Shown: piece by piece, positions 61,025-64,000 of the stretch
Position numbering within the stretch: the stretch's first letter is position 1
Layout of the letters: each line of letters opens with the position of its first letter
Assembly (NCBI RefSeq): GCF_039521365.1
Contig: NZ_BAAACF010000001.1
Location: 682,001-746,000 of the forward strand
Direction of reading: 5' to 3'
From: Clostridium_AW malenominatum
GTDB lineage: Bacteria > Bacillota > Clostridia > Clostridiales > Clostridiaceae
Length of the DNA: 64,000 nt
Program-made: the position numbers and the translations under genes
Notes under the pieces: model-generated
The model's database searches: none
What the model was told of the DNA's origin: nothing
Seen by the model: only the letters and a program-made list of their open reading frames with translations

Positions 61025-61699
61025 TTATATATTTTCAATTTGCCAATCTATAGCTTCTTTGCCCGTTGAGGTAAGAAAATTATTGGCTTTAGAAAAAGGT
61101 TTACTTCCGAAGAAACCTCTATGGGCAGATAATGGGCTTGGATGAACAGATTTTATTATATAATGATTTGGATTGTTTATTATATTAAGTTTTGATTGAG
61201 CATTACTTCCCCATAATATGAAAACTATAGGATCTTCTCTATAATTTAATAAACTAATTATTTTATCGGTAAATTGTTCCCAGCCCATAGATTTATGAGA
61301 GTTCGCTTGCCCTGCTCTAACAGTTAAAACAGTATTAAGAAGCATGATTCCCTGATCAGTCCATTTCTTTAAGTGACCATTATTAGGGATATAACAACCT
61401 AAATCACTATTAAGTTCTTTATAGATATTAATAAGAGAAGGTGGAGCTGGTACACCTGGTTTTACAGAAAAACTTAAACCGTGTGCTTGATTAGGGCCAT
61501 GATAGGGGTCTTGCCCTAATATAACTACTTTCACATCTTTATACGGCGTATAGTGTAGAGCGTTAAATATATCATACATATTTGGATATATAGTTTTTGA
61601 TTTATATTCGTTTATTAAAAACTGTCTAAGCTTTAAATAGTAATCTTTTTTAAATTCGTCTTCTAATAAATTTTGCCAATCATTTTTTAATATTTGCAT
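61025..61699 (-). CDS. ung: Uracil-DNA glycosylase
   Basis: A 224-residue family 1 UDG with the water-activating motif GQDPYHGPNQAHGLSF and the DNA-intercalating motif HPSPLSAHRGFFGSKPF. It removes uracil from DNA in base excision repair. All catalytic residues are present and length is normal. It lies in tandem with the XdhC-like gene. Confidence 0.97.
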   Translation of the reverse strand: MQILKNDWQNLLEDEFKKDYYLKLRQFLINEYKSKTIYPNMYDIFNALHYTPYKDVKVVILGQDPYHGPNQAHGLSFSVKPGVPAPPSLINIYKELNSDLGCYIPNNGHLKKWTDQGIMLLNTVLTVRAGQANSHKSMGWEQFTDKIISLLNYREDPIVFILWGSNAQSKLNIINNPNHYIIKSVHPSPLSAHRGFFGSKPFSKANNFLTSTGKEAIDWQIENI

Positions 61700-61762
61700 A
61701 AAATCACCCTAATAAATTATATCATATAAAATTTGTGAATCAAATTCTGTAGATAATAGAAA

Positions 61763-61793
61763 AGAGAATAGGTAATGCTATACTCTATTCTCT
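61763..61793 (-). terminator. Terminator after CofE-like gene
   Basis: AGAGAATAG pairs with CTATTCTCT with a bulged inner GTA/TAC; on the minus strand it runs into TTTTCTATT. Confidence 0.6.
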
Positions 61794-61801
61794 ATAATTT
61801 A

Positions 61802-62992
61802 TTATTTTGTATAATTATCGAAATAACCTTGAATGAATATAATAGGTGTACCTTTATCTCCACTTCCTGAAGTTAAGTCAGAAAGGGATCCTATAAGGTC
61901 AGTAAGTTGTCTTGGAGTTGTACCTTGTGATTCCATAGCTCCTACAAGGTCGGACTCTTTATTTGTAATATATTCTGAAATAGCTTTTTTAAGTTCTTCT
62001 CCTCTTAAATTAGCAAAGTTATTATCTGCAAGGTATTTTAATTTAACTTCGCTAGGTGTACCATCAAGTCCTGGTGTGTAAGCAGGTGATACAACAGGGT
62101 CAGCTAACTCCCAAATCTTGCCTACTGGATCTTTGAAAGCTCCGTCTCCATAAACCATAACTTCTACAGTTTTACCGGTTTTTTCCTTGATTTCAGCTTG
62201 TATTGAGTCAACTACAGGTTGACAATTACGTGGGAAAAGCTTAACGCTTTGTTCTGTTGCTTTATTTGAACCTAAAAGACCATAGTTATCGTTATATCCA
62301 CTTCCATCAATAGGTGTAGATAAAATATCGTCAAGACCATAAACTTTCTCTGCACCATTTGCTTTTAATATTCTTTTTGTTCTAAATCTTGAGTGAATAT
62401 CACAAGTAAGAACGCTCTTTGTATAATCTAAAATAGTTTTTGGATTGTTTGAGAAGATAACTTCACATTCAACACCGTATTCTTCAACTAAAGATTTATA
62501 ATAATCAATGTAGTCCACACCTGTAAAAGTATGCTTGTTATATCCAAAGTGACCACGGAATTCTTCTTCTGTTAAAACATCTGTCCAAGGATTTACTCCC
62601 TTTTCATCAAGCATATCTATAGATACTAAATGATTTCCAACTTCATCAGATGGATAACTGAACATTAAAACAATTTTCTTAGCGCCTTTTGCAATACCAC
62701 GAAGGCAAATAGCAAAGCGGTTACGGCTTAATATTGGAAATATTACTCCAATAGTATCATCACCAAATTTTCCTTTAACATCGGCAGCAATATTATCAAT
62801 TGTTGCATAGTTTCCTTGTGAACGAGCAACTACAGATTCTGTTACAGTAACAATGTCTTTATCGTTAATTGAAAATCCTTCTACTTCTGAAGCTTTTAAT
62901 ACGCTATTTACAACTATTTCTGCTATATTATCTCCCTGGTTGATAATTGGGGCACGTAGACCTCTTACGACAGTTCCAACTACTCTTTCCAT
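61802..62992 (-). CDS. CofE-like gamma-glutamyl ligase family protein
   Basis: A 396-residue protein resembling F420-0:L-glutamate ligase (CofE): start VVGTVVRGLRAPIINQGDNIAEIV, an early TESVVARSQGNY segment, and VYGDGAFKDPVGKIWELADPVVSPA. The C-terminal part is longer than archaeal CofE. Clostridia are not known for F420, and no other cof gene is nearby, so it may glutamylate another acceptor. It is divergent from a LysR gene with palindromes in the shared 134-base intergenic region, which may control both. Confidence 0.82.
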   Translation of the reverse strand: MERVVGTVVRGLRAPIINQGDNIAEIVVNSVLKASEVEGFSINDKDIVTVTESVVARSQGNYATIDNIAADVKGKFGDDTIGVIFPILSRNRFAICLRGIAKGAKKIVLMFSYPSDEVGNHLVSIDMLDEKGVNPWTDVLTEEEFRGHFGYNKHTFTGVDYIDYYKSLVEEYGVECEVIFSNNPKTILDYTKSVLTCDIHSRFRTKRILKANGAEKVYGLDDILSTPIDGSGYNDNYGLLGSNKATEQSVKLFPRNCQPVVDSIQAEIKEKTGKTVEVMVYGDGAFKDPVGKIWELADPVVSPAYTPGLDGTPSEVKLKYLADNNFANLRGEELKKAISEYITNKESDLVGAMESQGTTPRQLTDLIGSLSDLTSGSGDKGTPIIFIQGYFDNYTK

Positions 62993-63024
62993 GTTATCTC
63001 TCCTTAATTTTTAAAAATTACATT

Positions 63025-63065
63025 AAGTGCATAATTTATGCTTTGCACTTTATACTTGAAGTATA
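63025..63065. promoter_or_regulatory. Two palindromes in LysR/CofE divergent promoter region
   Basis: AAGTGCA-N12-TGCACTT (63025-63050) is followed directly by TATACTTGAAGTATA (63051-63065), a perfect 15-bp palindrome of the T-N11-A form favoured by LysR proteins. Confidence 0.6.
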
Positions 63066-63126
63066 CACTATTTTTATGGTATAAGTAAAATAAATAGTTT
63101 TAATAATATATATAAGGAGTGCTTAT

Positions 63127-64000
63127 ATGATAAACAAATTAGATTTATATAAAGTGTTTTGTGAGGTAGGCAAATGTGAAAGTTTTTCAAAAGCGGCAAA
63201 AGAGCTTTACATGACACAGCCTGCTGTAAGTCAATCTATAATGCAGCTTGAAATGGAATTAGATATACGTCTTTTTACGAGAACAGCTAAGGGAGCGACT
63301 CTTACTAATGAAGGTAAGCTTTTATTTGAATATGCAAATTCTGCAATAAATTTAATTAGTGCAGGGGAAAAGAAGCTTTTAGAATCTAGAAATTTAATGT
63401 TGGGAGAGTTAAAAATAGGGGTAGGAGATACTATTTCCAGATATTTTTTACTGCCATACCTTGAAGAATTTCATAATCAGTATCCCAATATTAAGCTGAA
63501 GATTGTAAACAAAACTAGCTTAGAACTTTGCCCTATGTTAAAGTCGGGAGAAATTGATATTGCAATTTGTAATTTTCCTATTGAAGATTCCTCTTTAGAA
63601 ATAAGGAAGTGCATAGATGTGCAAGATATTTTTGTTTGTGGAGAAAGTTATAAAAATAAATTGTCTGCACCTTTAAACTTTGAAGATTTAGTAAATTTTC
63701 CACTAATACTATTGGATCCAAAGTCAAATTCTAGGCAGTATGTAGAAAAACACATCTTATCAAAAGGGGTTAAAATCACGCCAGAGATTGAACTCGGTTC
63801 CCACGACTTATTATTAGAATTTGCAAAAATTAATTTGGGCATAGCCTGTGTTGTTAAAGAGTTTTCTAAAGAATATTTGGAAAAGGGTATATTACACGAA
63901 TTACAGATGAGTGAGGAAATACCTAAAAGAAGTATGGGGTATTGCTTTTTAAAGAGTGTTTCGCTATCCCCTGCATCTACTAGGTTTATTGAGATATTAG
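63127..64000 (+). CDS. LysR-family regulator (3' end outside window)
   Basis: The frame is open to the right edge; 291 codons are visible, so only a few residues are missing. HTH: FSKAAKELYMTQPAVSQSIMQLEMELDIRLFTRT at the N-terminus (the motif spans residues about 19-52), followed by the effector domain (LKIGVGDTISRYFLLPYLEEF and on). AAGGAGTG precedes ATG 63127. It is divergent from the CofE-like gene and probably regulates it and itself through the palindromes between them. The effector is unknown. Confidence 0.93.
   Translation, partial: MINKLDLYKVFCEVGKCESFSKAAKELYMTQPAVSQSIMQLEMELDIRLFTRTAKGATLTNEGKLLFEYANSAINLISAGEKKLLESRNLMLGELKIGVGDTISRYFLLPYLEEFHNQYPNIKLKIVNKTSLELCPMLKSGEIDIAICNFPIEDSSLEIRKCIDVQDIFVCGESYKNKLSAPLNFEDLVNFPLILLDPKSNSRQYVEKHILSKGVKITPEIELGSHDLLLEFAKINLGIACVVKEFSKEYLEKGILHELQMSEEIPKRSMGYCFLKSVSLSPASTRFIEIL

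Noticed and set aside
61802..62992. F420 biosynthesis
   Set aside because: Only a CofE-like protein is present. Without CofC, CofD or FbiC, family similarity is insufficient to claim the cofactor.
1..64000. CRISPR arrays, insertion sequences, prophage, rRNA or tRNA genes
   Set aside because: I saw no regularly spaced repeats, transposase or phage proteins, or recognisable rRNA/tRNA sequences anywhere in the window.

Overview
The window looks like chromosomal DNA of a strictly anaerobic, low-GC Clostridium (Clostridiaceae, cluster I type). The evidence is the strong A/T codon bias, AGGAGG ribosome-binding sites with frequent TTG/GTG starts, short U-rich intrinsic terminators, a reverse rubrerythrin, a Trp T-box leader and a selenoprotein gene. 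I see no rRNA, tRNA, IS element, phage module or CRISPR array. The genus is an inference; I do not name a species.

Layout. 1-3.5 kb: the end of a membrane histidine kinase, a small soluble histidine kinase with an EamA exporter, a Cys-rich HesB-like protein and an AbrB-like regulator. 3.6-13.1 kb: an M16C peptidase, an exported flavin-linked reductase, a T-box (UGG specifier) controlling a tryptophan transporter, a Ste24-type protease and a PAS-GGDEF-EAL protein. 13.3-19.9 kb: a DUF4349 lipoprotein, an amidohydrolase, a nucleotidyltransferase, a tiny winged-helix protein, a membrane MutS-like ATPase, a YedK/HMCES-type protein and an extracellular ComEC-like metallo-hydrolase. 19.9-27.0 kb: a DcuS/DcuR-like two-component system next to malic enzyme, a dicarboxylate/acidic amino acid symporter, an Asp/Glu racemase and aspartase, which together form an aspartate/malate catabolic block. 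27.1-32.7 kb: reverse rubrerythrin under a palindromic operator, a TPP riboswitch with thiC, a HesB-like selenoprotein gene (in-frame UGA plus a bSECIS hairpin, easily missed by ordinary gene callers) and a chemoreceptor.

32.9-43.4 kb is an accessory catabolic island: two LacI regulators, twin operators AGTAATCGATTACT, a DapA/NanA-family aldolase, a tripartite tricarboxylate-type transporter (tctCBA), an FAH-family hydrolase, a KpsF/GutQ-like isomerase without CBS domains, ribokinase, RbsD, DhaK and DhaL. The gene set can be read as a route for a 3-deoxy-2-ulosonic acid such as Kdo: aldolase to pyruvate plus D-arabinose, then ribokinase to D-arabinose 5-phosphate, then the KpsF-like isomerase to ribulose 5-phosphate. 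I propose this as a hypothesis.

43.5-49.1 kb is mostly housekeeping: an IMPase-family phosphatase, free Met-sulfoxide reductase, a YhaM-like exoribonuclease, a MarR regulator with a neighbouring membrane protein that shares its operator, and a nucleoside hydrolase. 49.3-57.1 kb is a ten-gene operon: a YeeE/YedE sulfur-type channel split in two around a TusA-like protein, a YnjBCD-type ABC importer, a GT2 glycosyltransferase (TIGR04283 type), a DUF2064 GT-A protein (TIGR04282 type) and an APH-like kinase. It may couple sulfur or selenium uptake to synthesis of a glycoconjugate and is the other good candidate for an undescribed system. 57.2-64 kb: a LytTR-DUF3021-ABC exporter operon with LytTR-type direct repeats upstream, an XdhC-like factor, uracil-DNA glycosylase, a CofE-like ligase and a divergent LysR regulator that runs off the end.
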